Below are positions 24,267 to 32,777 of a DNA stretch of 64,000 nucleotides, in pieces. The position numbers and the translations under genes are program-made. The notes beneath the pieces are model-generated. The model saw nothing but the letters and a program-made list of their open reading frames with translations. It did no database searches and had not been told where the DNA came from. The stretch comes from JAWKIW01 sp041394145 (GTDB lineage Bacteria; Actinomycetota; Acidimicrobiia; Acidimicrobiales; Acidimicrobilacustridaceae). The stretch covers positions 133,353 through 197,352 of the forward strand of contig JAWKIW010000007.1 in the NCBI GenBank assembly GCA_041394145.1, written 5' to 3'. Numbering within the stretch: the first letter of the stretch is position 1; every line of letters starts with the position of its first letter.

Positions 24267-25901
24267 TCAGGCGGCGCGCTGGCGGTCGCGGCGCAGGGTC
24301 CAGACCCAGGCGCCGACGGCCGCGAGGAGGGCGGCCAGCATGATGGGCCACGGCCCGACGATCGTCTGCCAGGTCTGGCCGACCCGACGGGTGATGGTCG
24401 TCTCGAGGACGGCGGCCTCCGACACGGTGGTCCGGCACGTCTGGTCGGTGGGCTCGGTCCAGGGCGTCGGGGTCGGCACGACGTCGCGGCGGGTGATCGA
24501 GCAGTCCACCACGTGACCCTCGGGGTCGACGATCGTCGAGAAGCCGGTGGGCGCGGCCTGCAGCATCCACCGGCCCGTCTCCAGCGCCCGCAGCTTCGAC
24601 GAGGCCACCTGCTGGGACTGCACCTGGGTCAACCAGTACGACGACCCGTTGGTGGGGTTGGTGAGCACCTCGCCGCCGTTGCCGATGGCGTCACGGGCCC
24701 GGCTGGAGAAGAACACCTCCCAGGAGATGACCACGCCGACCGGGCCGACCGGTGTCGGCACCACCGCCGGGCCCTCGCCGGGCACCGCGTCGCGGGAGGG
24801 GATGCCGCTGTCGCCGGCGAGCCGCTCGATCAGGGGGCGGAAGGGCACGTACTCGCCGAAGGGGACGATGCGGACCTTGTCGTAGCGGGCGCCCATGGTG
24901 CCGTCGGGCCCGTAGACGATCTCGGCGTTGAGGAACTCGGTGCGGCTGATGCCCTCGGTGGCACCGACCAGCAGGGTGGCGTCGAGGTCGCGGGCGAGCT
25001 GTTGGAGCTGGGCGTGCTCGGGGTTGTCCTGCAGCCGACCCTCGACGCTGATGACGTTCTCGGGCCACACCACGAGGTCGACCGGCGTGCGGATCTGGCG
25101 GCTGGCGTCGAGGTGGCGCTGGAACACGGCCTTGGCGTCGGAGGTGGCGGCCCGGGTGCGCTGGGGCCCGCCGCCCTGCACGACCGCCACCCGCAGGGCG
25201 CCGGCGTCCTCGCCCCTGGGGGCCACGAGCGACACGCCGCCGACGACCACCACCACGGCGGCGGCGATGCCCACCGCCCGCCACCGTCGCTCCCACGCCG
25301 CCGAGAGGCCGACCCCGACGATGCACACCAGCCCCACGATGCCGAGGGCGCCCACCGTGCGAGCGGTGACGGCGAGCGGGGCCGACGCCTGGCTCATGGC
25401 CAGCGTCGACAGCGGCACGCCACCGAAGGGCCAGTTCCAGCGGACGACCTCCACGGCCACGACGGTGCCGGGCAGCGCCACCCACCGTGCCCGTCCCGGG
25501 GGACAGGCGGCACCGGCCACGCCGAAGAAGGCGCCGAAGACGACGCAGGCGATGACGTAGCCGGGTGGGGTGAGGTCGAGCATCCACAGCATCGACGGGA
25601 AGAGCCAGGCCATGGCCAGCAGCCAGGAGCGACGGAAGCGACGCGCCCACGGCTGCTCGGCGATGAGGCGGTCCCAGCCGAAGACGCCAACGAAGGCGAG
25701 GGGCCACCAGCCCCAGGGGGGCACGGACGCGGCGAGGCTCAGCCCGCTTCCGACTGCGGCGACCGAGACCACCGCGGTCCGCCGCCAGGACCGTGGCTGC
25801 CGGCGGTCGGGGGCGGCCGTGACCTCAGCGCCCGATGACCCGGTCCCCGTCGACACCCCGGCCGATGGCGATGGTGCGGGCGGCGTCGGCTCGTCGGACA
25901 T
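24267..25901 (-). CDS. lnt: Apolipoprotein N-acyltransferase homologue lacking the catalytic Cys
   Basis: A 544-residue membrane protein with the Lnt layout: five to six hydrophobic segments (residues about 40-230), a nitrilase-like domain (about 237-480) and a last helix. In the nitrilase domain the triad Glu is at WPENV (E281) and Lys at YDKVRIVPFGEYVPF (K342), but the position of the nucleophilic Cys is serine: VISWEVFF, Ser393, codon TCC at 24723-24725, where Lnt enzymes have (V/I)CYE. Family knowledge says the Cys forms the acyl-enzyme. It may be inactive, use serine, or do another job. Divergent from a PECR-like SDR; a CATGAT hexamer lies eight bases before the ATG. Confidence 0.82.
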   Translation of the reverse strand: MSDEPTPPAPSPSAGVSTGTGSSGAEVTAAPDRRQPRSWRRTAVVSVAAVGSGLSLAASVPPWGWWPLAFVGVFGWDRLIAEQPWARRFRRSWLLAMAWLFPSMLWMLDLTPPGYVIACVVFGAFFGVAGAACPPGRARWVALPGTVVAVEVVRWNWPFGGVPLSTLAMSQASAPLAVTARTVGALGIVGLVCIVGVGLSAAWERRWRAVGIAAAVVVVVGGVSLVAPRGEDAGALRVAVVQGGGPQRTRAATSDAKAVFQRHLDASRQIRTPVDLVVWPENVISVEGRLQDNPEHAQLQQLARDLDATLLVGATEGISRTEFLNAEIVYGPDGTMGARYDKVRIVPFGEYVPFRPLIERLAGDSGIPSRDAVPGEGPAVVPTPVGPVGVVISWEVFFSSRARDAIGNGGEVLTNPTNGSSYWLTQVQSQQVASSKLRALETGRWMLQAAPTGFSTIVDPEGHVVDCSITRRDVVPTPTPWTEPTDQTCRTTVSEAAVLETTITRRVGQTWQTIVGPWPIMLAALLAAVGAWVWTLRRDRQRAA

Positions 25902-26057
25902 GGCGCCTCATCATGTTGCGCCGCCGAACCGTGGGCCAGTCATCACCCATCGATGCGGCGGTGGTCGGTGTTCGCCGGGTCCCGAGCGAGCGCAGCACGA
26001 TCGCTCGGTCCGGGTCGATCCGGACGCCCCGGGGGCGGCCGCGTACGCTGCTCGGCC

Positions 26058-26903
26058 ATGCCCCGGCGCCACGGACCGCTCGACACCTTCGCCCCCGACC
26101 TGTTCGCCGGTCGGGTCGCGCTCGTCACCGGGGGCGGCACCGGCATCGGCCGGCGCACGGCGCTGGGGTTCGCTCGCTACGGCGCCGACGTCGTGGTCGC
26201 CGGACGGACCCCCGAGACGCTCGAGGCGACGGCCGCAGAGGCACGGTCCCTGGGGGTGCGAGCCCTGGCCGTGCCCACCAACATCCGCGACGTCGCCCAG
26301 GTCGAGGCCCTGCGGGACGCCGCGTACGGCGAGCTCGGACGGGTCGACTTCCTCGTCAACAACGCCGGTGGCCAGTTCCCCGCACTCCCGTCGCAGATCT
26401 CCGACAACGGCTGGCGGGCGGTGGTCGACCTCAACCTCAACGGCACGTGGAACATGATCAGCCGCTTCATGGCGCCCATGGCGGAGGCTCGGTACGGGTC
26501 GATCGTGAACGTGGTGCACACCTTCTCCTACGAGCGAGGCGCACCGGCGTTCGCCCACTCGGGGGCGGCTCGGGCGGGCGTGGTGAACCTGACCAAGACC
26601 ATGGCCTCGTACCTCGTGCACCACGGGGTCACCATCAACGCCTTCGCCCCCGGGCCGATCGACACCGAGGGCCTGCAGGAGAACGAGATCGAGAAGCTCG
26701 GCCGCACCGCCGAGGGCTTCGAGGTCGAGATCACCGAGGTCGCCGGGCGCGGCGCCCGCTTGGGCACCGCCGAGGAGATGGCGGCCATCGTGCTGTTCCT
26801 CTGCTCGCCGGCGGCCCGCTACATCACCGGCACGTCGGTGATCGCCGACGGCGGCTCGATGGTCGCCAACTGGATCGAGTTCTTCCCGCCTGGCGAGCTG
26901 TGA
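26058..26903 (+). CDS. SDR oxidoreductase, PECR/2,4-dienoyl-CoA reductase-like
   Basis: A 281-residue short-chain dehydrogenase. Cofactor loop ALVTGGGTGIGRRTALGFAR, then LVNNAGGQFPALPSQISDNG and LNLNGTWNMI. At the active site the usual YxxxK is replaced: AFAHSGAARAGVVNLTKTM has Ser/Arg where YSAAKAGV has Tyr/Lys. This HSGAARAGVxNLTK pattern together with NNxGGQF is what peroxisomal trans-2-enoyl-CoA reductase and relatives show, so enoyl- or dienoyl-CoA reduction is more likely than alcohol oxidation (inference). ATG at 26058 follows TACGCT by eight bases, suggesting a leaderless transcript. A CCGGTG repeat tract lies just after the gene. Confidence 0.85.
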   Translation: MPRRHGPLDTFAPDLFAGRVALVTGGGTGIGRRTALGFARYGADVVVAGRTPETLEATAAEARSLGVRALAVPTNIRDVAQVEALRDAAYGELGRVDFLVNNAGGQFPALPSQISDNGWRAVVDLNLNGTWNMISRFMAPMAEARYGSIVNVVHTFSYERGAPAFAHSGAARAGVVNLTKTMASYLVHHGVTINAFAPGPIDTEGLQENEIEKLGRTAEGFEVEITEVAGRGARLGTAEEMAAIVLFLCSPAARYITGTSVIADGGSMVANWIEFFPPGEL

Positions 26904-26913
26904 TCCACGCCCC

Positions 26914-26980
26914 GCCGGTGCCGGTGCCCGTGCTGCTGCCGGTGCTGCTGCCGGTGCCGGTGCCGGTGCCGGTGCCGGTC
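26914..26980. repeat. GCCGGT hexanucleotide tandem repeat
   Basis: Interrupted run of CCGGTG units with two CTGCTG/CCCGTG variants, in the 100-bp gap between the stops of an SDR (+) and a sortase (-). Five CCGGTG units are uninterrupted near 26951-26980. Simple-sequence tract, possibly variable in length; no coding role is seen. Confidence 0.8.
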
Positions 26981-27003
26981 CGTCCGGGGCTCCGGTCCGG
27001 GGC

Positions 27004-27846
27004 TCAGCCGGCCGAGCCGGCGAAGGGATCGGTGGCCGCCGGTGGCGGGGATCCGGGCGTGGCGCGGACCACCAGCGTGGTGCCGGTCTCGTCGGCGCCG
27101 AGGTCGACCGGCGGCAGCGTCGACTCGTCGTCGACCGGCCGCCCGTCGGCGCCGAGGAGCCGGGCCTTCACGACGATGCGGTGCGTGGCCGAGCCCTTCG
27201 GGTGGCAGGCGAACAGGGTCGCGGTGTGGGCGGCGCTGGCCGCGGCGATGCCGATGTGGTCCTCGGGCACGACGATGACGCCGCGGACCTCGTAGGTGAA
27301 CGACCCCGACGCGGTGTCGAACACGATCCGGTCGCCGGCCGTGAGCCGGTCGAGGTCCTCGAACGGCTTGGAGTGGGTCGAGCGGTGCCCGGCCACGACC
27401 ACGTTGCCGAGCTCACCCGGTGCCGCGGTGCCGGGCCAGTGGCTCGGCCCCCGGTCGATGGCGGTGAGGGTCATCCCCTCCTGCAACGGCTGGTCGACAC
27501 CGAGCTCGGGGATGCGGATCCGGCCGAGCACGACCGCAGGCGTCGGGGCATACGGGTCGGCCGGCAGCGGGTCGGGGATCGGCACGGGGGGTGCCGTCGG
27601 GGGCGGCACCGTCGACGGCTCGGTCGTGGTCGACCGGGTCGTCGAGGTGGCGAGGTCGGCGGCGGCCAGCCCCACCTGCACGCCGGTCGTCGTCGGCGGG
27701 CCGTCGTCGCGTCGGGACCAGGCCGCGGTGGCGACCAGCACGATCGCGACGGTGGCGGCGACGACGGTGAGGCGGGTGCGCGACGGACGCTCGACCACCG
27801 GACCACGGTACCGGCGCGCGCCGCGCCGGTCCGAGCGGTCAGACAC
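27004..27846 (-). CDS. Sortase (class E/D-like)
   Basis: A 280-residue transpeptidase. A single N-terminal anchor helix (about 25-43, RLTVVAATVAIVLVATAAW) is followed by a Thr/Pro-rich spacer (about 68-100) and the sortase barrel. The catalytic His is in VVAGHRSTHS (H154), Cys in TLFACHPKGSATHRIVVKA (C214) and Arg nine residues on (R223). Sortases join surface proteins to the cell wall; the TLxTC motif varies here to TLFAC. No LPxTG substrate is encoded in the window. It follows the esterase gene by three bases, so the two are cotranscribed. Confidence 0.9.
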   Translation of the reverse strand: MSDRSDRRGARRYRGPVVERPSRTRLTVVAATVAIVLVATAAWSRRDDGPPTTTGVQVGLAAADLATSTTRSTTTEPSTVPPPTAPPVPIPDPLPADPYAPTPAVVLGRIRIPELGVDQPLQEGMTLTAIDRGPSHWPGTAAPGELGNVVVAGHRSTHSKPFEDLDRLTAGDRIVFDTASGSFTYEVRGVIVVPEDHIGIAAASAAHTATLFACHPKGSATHRIVVKARLLGADGRPVDDESTLPPVDLGADETGTTLVVRATPGSPPPAATDPFAGSAG

Positions 27847-27849
27847 CCA

Positions 27850-28635
27850 TCAGTCGCCGGGGTGGAGCCAGTCGCGGGCGTCGTCGAGCTGTGCGTCGGT
27901 GATGGCGTGGCCGCCCGCCGTCTCGCAGAACCGCACGTCGAGGTCGTGGCGGGCCAGCCACCGAGCCGCCGACCGCCCCTGCTGGACGGGGACGACGTCG
28001 TCCTCGTCGCCGTGGCCGAGCCAGCACGCCGTGGCGGACGCCCCGGCGGGGTCGTAGTCGACCACGTCCGGGTCGAGCAGGTAGGTGCCGAAGCCCAGCA
28101 CGTGGGTGGGGCGGACCCAGTCGGCATGGTCGCCGTCGCGGCGCGCGAGCGCGTAGGCCAGCGCCAGGGCCGCACCCTGGGAGAACCCGGCGAGGACCAG
28201 CCCGGGCCGACGGTGGACGTGCTGCCCCGGAGTGGGATCAGGGGTGTCGTGCCCGATCGAGGGACCGTCGAGCGCGGCCGCCGGGAGGGTGGCCCGGATC
28301 TCGCGGGCGAGGCGCTCGAGCACGTCGCCGACGTCGGTCGAGGTGGGCGCCGCGGCGAACGTCGGCAGCCAGGCCGGTCCCGTCGGCGTGCGGTGACGGC
28401 CCGACGGGATCATGCGACGGAGCCGACCATGGGGGTCGAGACGGGGTGCGACGGCTCCGAGGGTGGCCGGGTCGTCGCCGTGGCCGTGCAGCAGCACGAG
28501 CAGCCCGGTCACGGCGTGCGTCGCTCCCGCCCGGAGGGGGCGCTCGACGGGCGGGCGCGCTCGGCGGAGCCGGCGGGTCCCGCTGGGGGCGAGGCGGCGC
28601 CGCGGCAGGACGCGGGAGGGTGCGACCCTGACCAT
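27850..28635 (-). CDS. Alpha/beta hydrolase (carboxylesterase/phospholipase type)
   Basis: A 261-residue esterase. The frame is open from 28635, but the first 40 residues are a basic Arg/Pro-rich stretch and the fold begins near VTGLLVLLHGHGDDP (oxyanion HGHG). Nucleophile Ser lies in LVLAGFSQGAALALAYA, the acid in WLGHGDEDDVVPVQQG and the His in CETAGGHAITDAQL. This is the pattern of bacterial carboxylesterases related to lysophospholipase/phospholipase (YpfH-like). The start is uncertain and probably nearer residue 30-40. It is followed directly by the sortase gene. Confidence 0.85.
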   Translation of the reverse strand: MVRVAPSRVLPRRRLAPSGTRRLRRARPPVERPLRAGATHAVTGLLVLLHGHGDDPATLGAVAPRLDPHGRLRRMIPSGRHRTPTGPAWLPTFAAAPTSTDVGDVLERLAREIRATLPAAALDGPSIGHDTPDPTPGQHVHRRPGLVLAGFSQGAALALAYALARRDGDHADWVRPTHVLGFGTYLLDPDVVDYDPAGASATACWLGHGDEDDVVPVQQGRSAARWLARHDLDVRFCETAGGHAITDAQLDDARDWLHPGD

Positions 28636-28644
28636 CGTCGGGGC

Positions 28645-29985
28645 TCAGCCGACCCGCCGGGCACCGGTCACCGGCATGTTCGCGACCTGCTCGATGCGCA
28701 CGACGTCGCCGGTGTGGGGTGCGTGCACCACGCGGCCTCCGCCGATGTAGATGCCGACGTGGCCGAGGCCGTAGAAGAAGATGAGGTCGCCGACCTGCAG
28801 CTCGCTCATCGAGATCGGCCGGGTGGCCGCGTACAGCGCGCTCGTGGCGTGGGGCAGCGAGATCCCGACCTGGGCATAGGCCCACATCACCAGACCGGAG
28901 CAGTCGAAGCCCCGGGGGGAGGCGCCGCCCCAGACGTAGGGCACGCCGAGCTGGCTCAGCGCGATCGACGCGGCCCGGGCGGCGGCACCCGACGCCGGGG
29001 CCGGCGGGGCCGGTGCGGGGGCGGGCGCGGGCGGTGCTGGGGTGGGCGCGGGCCGGGGCGCGGCGGCGGTCGGGGCCGGGCCCCCAGCCGTGGTGGCCGG
29101 GGCACCACTGGTTGTGGTTGACCGCCCGCTGTCGGCGCCCGTGCCGCTGGTGGTGGTCGTCGGTCCGCCGGCGGTCGTGGTGGTCGTGCCACCGGCGTCG
29201 GCCGTCAGCAGATCCCCGCCGCCACGGGCCCGGAGGTCGGCCTCGTTCTGTTGACGGCGCTGCTCGGCGAGGCGCGCCTGCTCCTGTTGCACCAGGCCGC
29301 TGAGCTCGCCCTGGACCTTCGCCTGCAGCGCCTGCTGCTCGGCGATGGCGTCGTCGCCCTGCTGCTTGGCCCGCTCGGCCTTGTCCTTGGCGTCCTGCGC
29401 CTCGCCCTTGGCCTTGCCGAGGGCCTCGATCTCGGCTTCGAGGTGCTGGCGGGTGGCGGCCAGGCGATCGATGGCGTCCTGCCGGTCGGCCGAGGCGGCG
29501 TCGAGGTACCCCTTCTTCTGCGGGGCCTGGTCGGCGCTGCTGGTGAGCAGCACGTTCATGGTGGGGCTGTCGTTTCCGGCGAGGTAGGCGCGCACGGCCA
29601 CCTGCCGGACCGCCTCCCGGTTCGCCTCGACGTCGGCGGTGGCGACGTCGACGCGGTGCTGCGCCGCGTCGATGTCGCGGTCGGCCGACTCGAGCTGGAG
29701 GTTGGCCTGGTTGTAGTCCTCGGCGAGCTGGATCTGCTGCTCGGTGAGATCCTGCAGGCGAGCCGCGACGCGGGCCGCCTCGGCCCGCTTGTCGCCGAGC
29801 TCGTCGGCCCCGCTCGTGCCGGCGCACAGCCCCGTGACCAGGCCGAGGGCCACAGCCCCCGCCGCCAGGCGCCGACGACGGGCGACGGGGCGGTCGACCG
29901 CGGTCGACGAGCCGTCGGCGCCGTGACCGTGGTGACGGTCGTGGCGTCGGTCTATGGGGCGATCTTTGTGGCGATCCAGCGTCAT
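28645..29985 (-). CDS. NlpC/P60 peptidoglycan endopeptidase with coiled coil
   Basis: A 446-residue secreted cell-wall hydrolase of the RipA type. After an Arg-rich head, a signal peptide (RRLAAGAVALGLVTGLCAGT) leads to a long coiled coil (about 60-240, e.g. LQDLTEQQIQLAEDYNQANL), a Thr/Pro/Ala-rich linker and the C-terminal NlpC/P60 domain. The catalytic Cys is in PRGFDCSGLVMWAYAQ, the His in GLGHVGIYIGGGRVVHAP. It cleaves D-Glu-mDAP bonds in stem peptides during division. ATG at 29985. A plausible promoter (TTGCGC-17 bp-AAAGAT, minus strand) lies in the 272-bp gap upstream, which otherwise shows no gene. Confidence 0.92.
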   Translation of the reverse strand: MTLDRHKDRPIDRRHDRHHGHGADGSSTAVDRPVARRRRLAAGAVALGLVTGLCAGTSGADELGDKRAEAARVAARLQDLTEQQIQLAEDYNQANLQLESADRDIDAAQHRVDVATADVEANREAVRQVAVRAYLAGNDSPTMNVLLTSSADQAPQKKGYLDAASADRQDAIDRLAATRQHLEAEIEALGKAKGEAQDAKDKAERAKQQGDDAIAEQQALQAKVQGELSGLVQQEQARLAEQRRQQNEADLRARGGGDLLTADAGGTTTTTAGGPTTTTSGTGADSGRSTTTSGAPATTAGGPAPTAAAPRPAPTPAPPAPAPAPAPPAPASGAAARAASIALSQLGVPYVWGGASPRGFDCSGLVMWAYAQVGISLPHATSALYAATRPISMSELQVGDLIFFYGLGHVGIYIGGGRVVHAPHTGDVVRIEQVANMPVTGARRVG

Positions 29986-30257
29986 TGTTACGGGATCTTT
30001 GCAGCAATGGGGGCTGAGCGCAACGAGAACGCAACACGATGACACGTGGAGTGCCCGTCGGGGGTTCTGGTGGCTTCTGGTGTGCGTGGTGGTCCTGATG
30101 ACGAGGTCGACGACGTGTGCGATGTGGTCTGTGCGACGGGTGTGCCCGGACCGGGGCCGCGCGCCGGTGGCCGCTGCTGTGCCGCGTCGCGCCGCCGTGC
30201 TGCTCTGCGCCGCTGCGCCGTGCCGCCACCACGGGCCGGCGGTCCGGTCCTCCGGCG

Positions 30258-32777
30258 TCAGCGGGTGGCGAGCCGGGCCAGCACCCGATCGGCGGCGGCG
30301 CGGCCCTGGGTGATGCAGGCCGGCACCCCGAGGCCGGTGCGACCGGCGCCGGCGAGCACGACACCGGGCAGGGCGAGCGCGAGGGCGTCGTCGGTCGCCC
30401 GGACCCGGTCGAGGTGGCCGGGTCGGAACTGGGGCAGCGCCCGGGGCCACCGGCTCACACGGACCTCGGTGGGCTCGCCGCGGACCTCCATGGTCTCGGC
30501 GAGGTCGCCGAGCAGGGCGGCGACCAGCTCGTCGTCTCCCATCGCCAGCGCCCGCTCGTCGCCGACGCGCCCCGCCGAGGCGCGCAGCACGACGGTGGTC
30601 CCGTCGCCGGCCAGGTGCGCCCACTTGCTCGAGGCCCACGAGCAGGCGGTCAGCAGCCGATCCTCGCCGGGTGGGACGAGCACGCCGCTGCCGTCGAGGT
30701 CGCGGCCGACGGCGTCGCGGGGCAGCGCCAGGGTCACCACGACGCAGGAGGCGTACCGCACCGCCTCGAGCTCGGAGGTCACCGCCGGTCCGGCGGCCGT
30801 CAGCATCGGGGCGGCGGCGTAGGTCGGCACCGCCAGGACGACGGCGTCGGCGTCGAGCGCGGCGCGGCCATGGGGCTCGTCGAGACGGACCTGGTGGACG
30901 GGTGCGGAGCGCCCGGGGAGCCACGACGCCGCCAGGCCGGTGGCGGCGGTGCCGAGGAGGAGCTCGGCGCCCGCGCCGACGACCGCATCGGTCAGCGTCT
31001 CCGCGAGCAGCCCGGTGCCGCCGATCAGCCCGTGGAACACCGGAGCGTCCGGGTCGGCGGCTCGGGCGGCCTCCCGCTGGGCCCGGAGGCCCTCGAGCAG
31101 CCGGCCGTGGGACTGCATCGCCTGGGCCAGCTGGGGCGCCCCCGCCCGCACGCTCAGCTCGTCGGCATCGCCGGCGTTGACACCCCCGAGCAGCGGGGCG
31201 ACGAGCACCTCGAACACCTCGTCCCCGCACCGGCGCCGCACGAGGGCACCGACGGTCTCGTCGTGGCCCTCCGCCCAGTGCTCGGGCTCGAGCTCCTCGT
31301 CGCGCCGCGCGGCGGCCACCCCGTCGTCGGAGAGCAGGCCGCTGGCGGCGAGCGCGCCGAGGTCGGTGGGCACGCCGAGCACCAGGCCGTCCGGGAAGCG
31401 GCGCAGCGCGCCGCGGGCCCACAGGTAGGCCGTGCCCGTGGCCGGGGTGGTGAGCCGATCGCCGAGGCCGAGCTGGTGGCACAGCTCGACGGCGGCGGGC
31501 ACGCGGGCGAGGAAGGCGTCGGCGCCTTCGTCGACCCGGTGGCCGGCGAACACCTCGGCGTGGAGCTTGCCGCCGGTTCGTTCGGCGGCGTCGACGATGG
31601 TGATCTGCAGCGACGGGTCGGCGTGCTGGAGGGCGTGGGCGGCGGTCAGGCCGGTGATGCCGGCACCGACCACCACCACGTGCCCGCCCCGGCTGCCGGC
31701 GGCTCCCGCTCCGTGCGGTGCGGCGAGGGTGCCCGACGCCGTCGTCGCGACGCCGGCGTCGCGGGGCGCGGCATCGCCCACCGGACGCGCGTCGGTCGGG
31801 CTGACCTGGCGCGCGCCGCCGGCGGCGGGCCGTGCGAGCTCGCCGGCGGCATCGAGGACGAGGCCGGCGAGGGCGCCCATGACCGCAGGGTCGTCGTTGC
31901 ACACGTCGGTTCGGGCGAAGGTCAGCCCGACCTCTGCGGCCACCTGCGCCGCCTCGATGTCGAGGTCGTAGAGGACCTCGAGGTGGTCGGCCACGAAGCC
32001 CTGCGGACACACCAGCACGCCCTCGGCGCGTCCGGTGGCCGCCAGCTCCCCGATGACCTCGAGGATGTCGGGGCCTCGCCACGGCTCGGGCGTGCGGCCG
32101 GCGCTCTGCCAGCAGATCGACCAGTCGGCCCACGGGTCGAGCCCGACGCGCTGGGCGACGGCTGCGGCGCTGTCGCGGAGCTGGTCGGGGTACGGGTCGC
32201 CGGCGAGGACCCGTTCGGGCAGGGAGTGGGCGGTGAACAGGATCTTGTGGGCGGTGGGCAGGCCCGCTCGGGCCCGGGTGACGGCGTCGGCGAGGAAGTC
32301 GAGGTAGGCCGGCTCGAGGTGCCAGCTCTCGATGCCGGCGTAGGGCACGTCGCCGGCGGCGGTCCGGGCCCGCTCGTGGTACTGGCCCACGCTGAACCCG
32401 CTGAAGTGCGGCGCCAGCACGAGCCCGACGATGGCGTCGACGCCGTCGTCGACCAGCTCGGCCACGCCGTCCTCGATGAAGGGGGCGGCGTGCTTCTGGC
32501 CGAGCACCGCTCGGAAGGACCCCGGCCCCGCCCGGCGGTCGAGCGCCTCCTGCACGGCGGCGCGCTGGGCCTCGGTGCGCGCCGCCAGCGGTGACACGCC
32601 GCCGATGGCCTCGTAGCGGGCGGTCAGCTCGGCCAGCTGCGCCGCTTCGGGGGGCCGGCCCCGGCGGATGTGGGTGTAGTAGGCCTCGATGTCGGCGGGC
32701 GAGCGGGGCGTGCCGTAGGCCATCACCACCACACCGGTGCGTCGTCCCGGCGCCGGTCCGGTCGCATCAGTCGTCAT
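30258..32777 (-). CDS. hemH-hemY: Ferrochelatase-protoporphyrinogen oxidase fusion (HemH-HemY)
   Basis: One 839-residue frame holds two heme enzymes. Residues 1-312 are a ferrochelatase: VVVMAYGTPRSPADIEAYYT, the signature LFTAHSLPERVLAGDPYP (catalytic H184) and VCPQGFVADHLEVLYDLD (E267). Residues 313-364 are an Ala/Gly/Pro linker. Residues 365-839 are a HemY/CgoX-type FAD oxidase: VVVVGAGITGLTAAHALQ, VDEGADAFLARVP, and the C-terminal VVLAGAGRTGLGVPACITQG. In actinobacteria these act on coproporphyrin(ogen) rather than protoporphyrin(ogen), with a separate HemQ finishing heme; no HemQ is in the window. The start ATG at 32777 overlaps the end of hemE by 11 nt. No stop separates the halves. Confidence 0.9.
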   Translation of the reverse strand: MTTDATGPAPGRRTGVVVMAYGTPRSPADIEAYYTHIRRGRPPEAAQLAELTARYEAIGGVSPLAARTEAQRAAVQEALDRRAGPGSFRAVLGQKHAAPFIEDGVAELVDDGVDAIVGLVLAPHFSGFSVGQYHERARTAAGDVPYAGIESWHLEPAYLDFLADAVTRARAGLPTAHKILFTAHSLPERVLAGDPYPDQLRDSAAAVAQRVGLDPWADWSICWQSAGRTPEPWRGPDILEVIGELAATGRAEGVLVCPQGFVADHLEVLYDLDIEAAQVAAEVGLTFARTDVCNDDPAVMGALAGLVLDAAGELARPAAGGARQVSPTDARPVGDAAPRDAGVATTASGTLAAPHGAGAAGSRGGHVVVVGAGITGLTAAHALQHADPSLQITIVDAAERTGGKLHAEVFAGHRVDEGADAFLARVPAAVELCHQLGLGDRLTTPATGTAYLWARGALRRFPDGLVLGVPTDLGALAASGLLSDDGVAAARRDEELEPEHWAEGHDETVGALVRRRCGDEVFEVLVAPLLGGVNAGDADELSVRAGAPQLAQAMQSHGRLLEGLRAQREAARAADPDAPVFHGLIGGTGLLAETLTDAVVGAGAELLLGTAATGLAASWLPGRSAPVHQVRLDEPHGRAALDADAVVLAVPTYAAAPMLTAAGPAVTSELEAVRYASCVVVTLALPRDAVGRDLDGSGVLVPPGEDRLLTACSWASSKWAHLAGDGTTVVLRASAGRVGDERALAMGDDELVAALLGDLAETMEVRGEPTEVRVSRWPRALPQFRPGHLDRVRATDDALALALPGVVLAGAGRTGLGVPACITQGRAAADRVLARLATR

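Noticed and set aside
26914..26990. CRISPR-like array at the CCGGTG repeats
   Set aside because: The units are six bases without spacers, and no cas genes are present; it is a simple tandem repeat.
29986..30257. Cyclic-di-AMP (ydaO) riboswitch before the NlpC/P60 gene
   Set aside because: This riboswitch often precedes such genes, so I looked for it, but could not find its conserved sequence blocks or stems in the 272-bp gap.
29986..32133. N-terminal extension of the NlpC/P60 frame by about 700 codons
   Set aside because: The upstream part is Arg/Ala-rich and lies in another frame across the real heme gene; ATG at 29985 with signal peptide fits the family.
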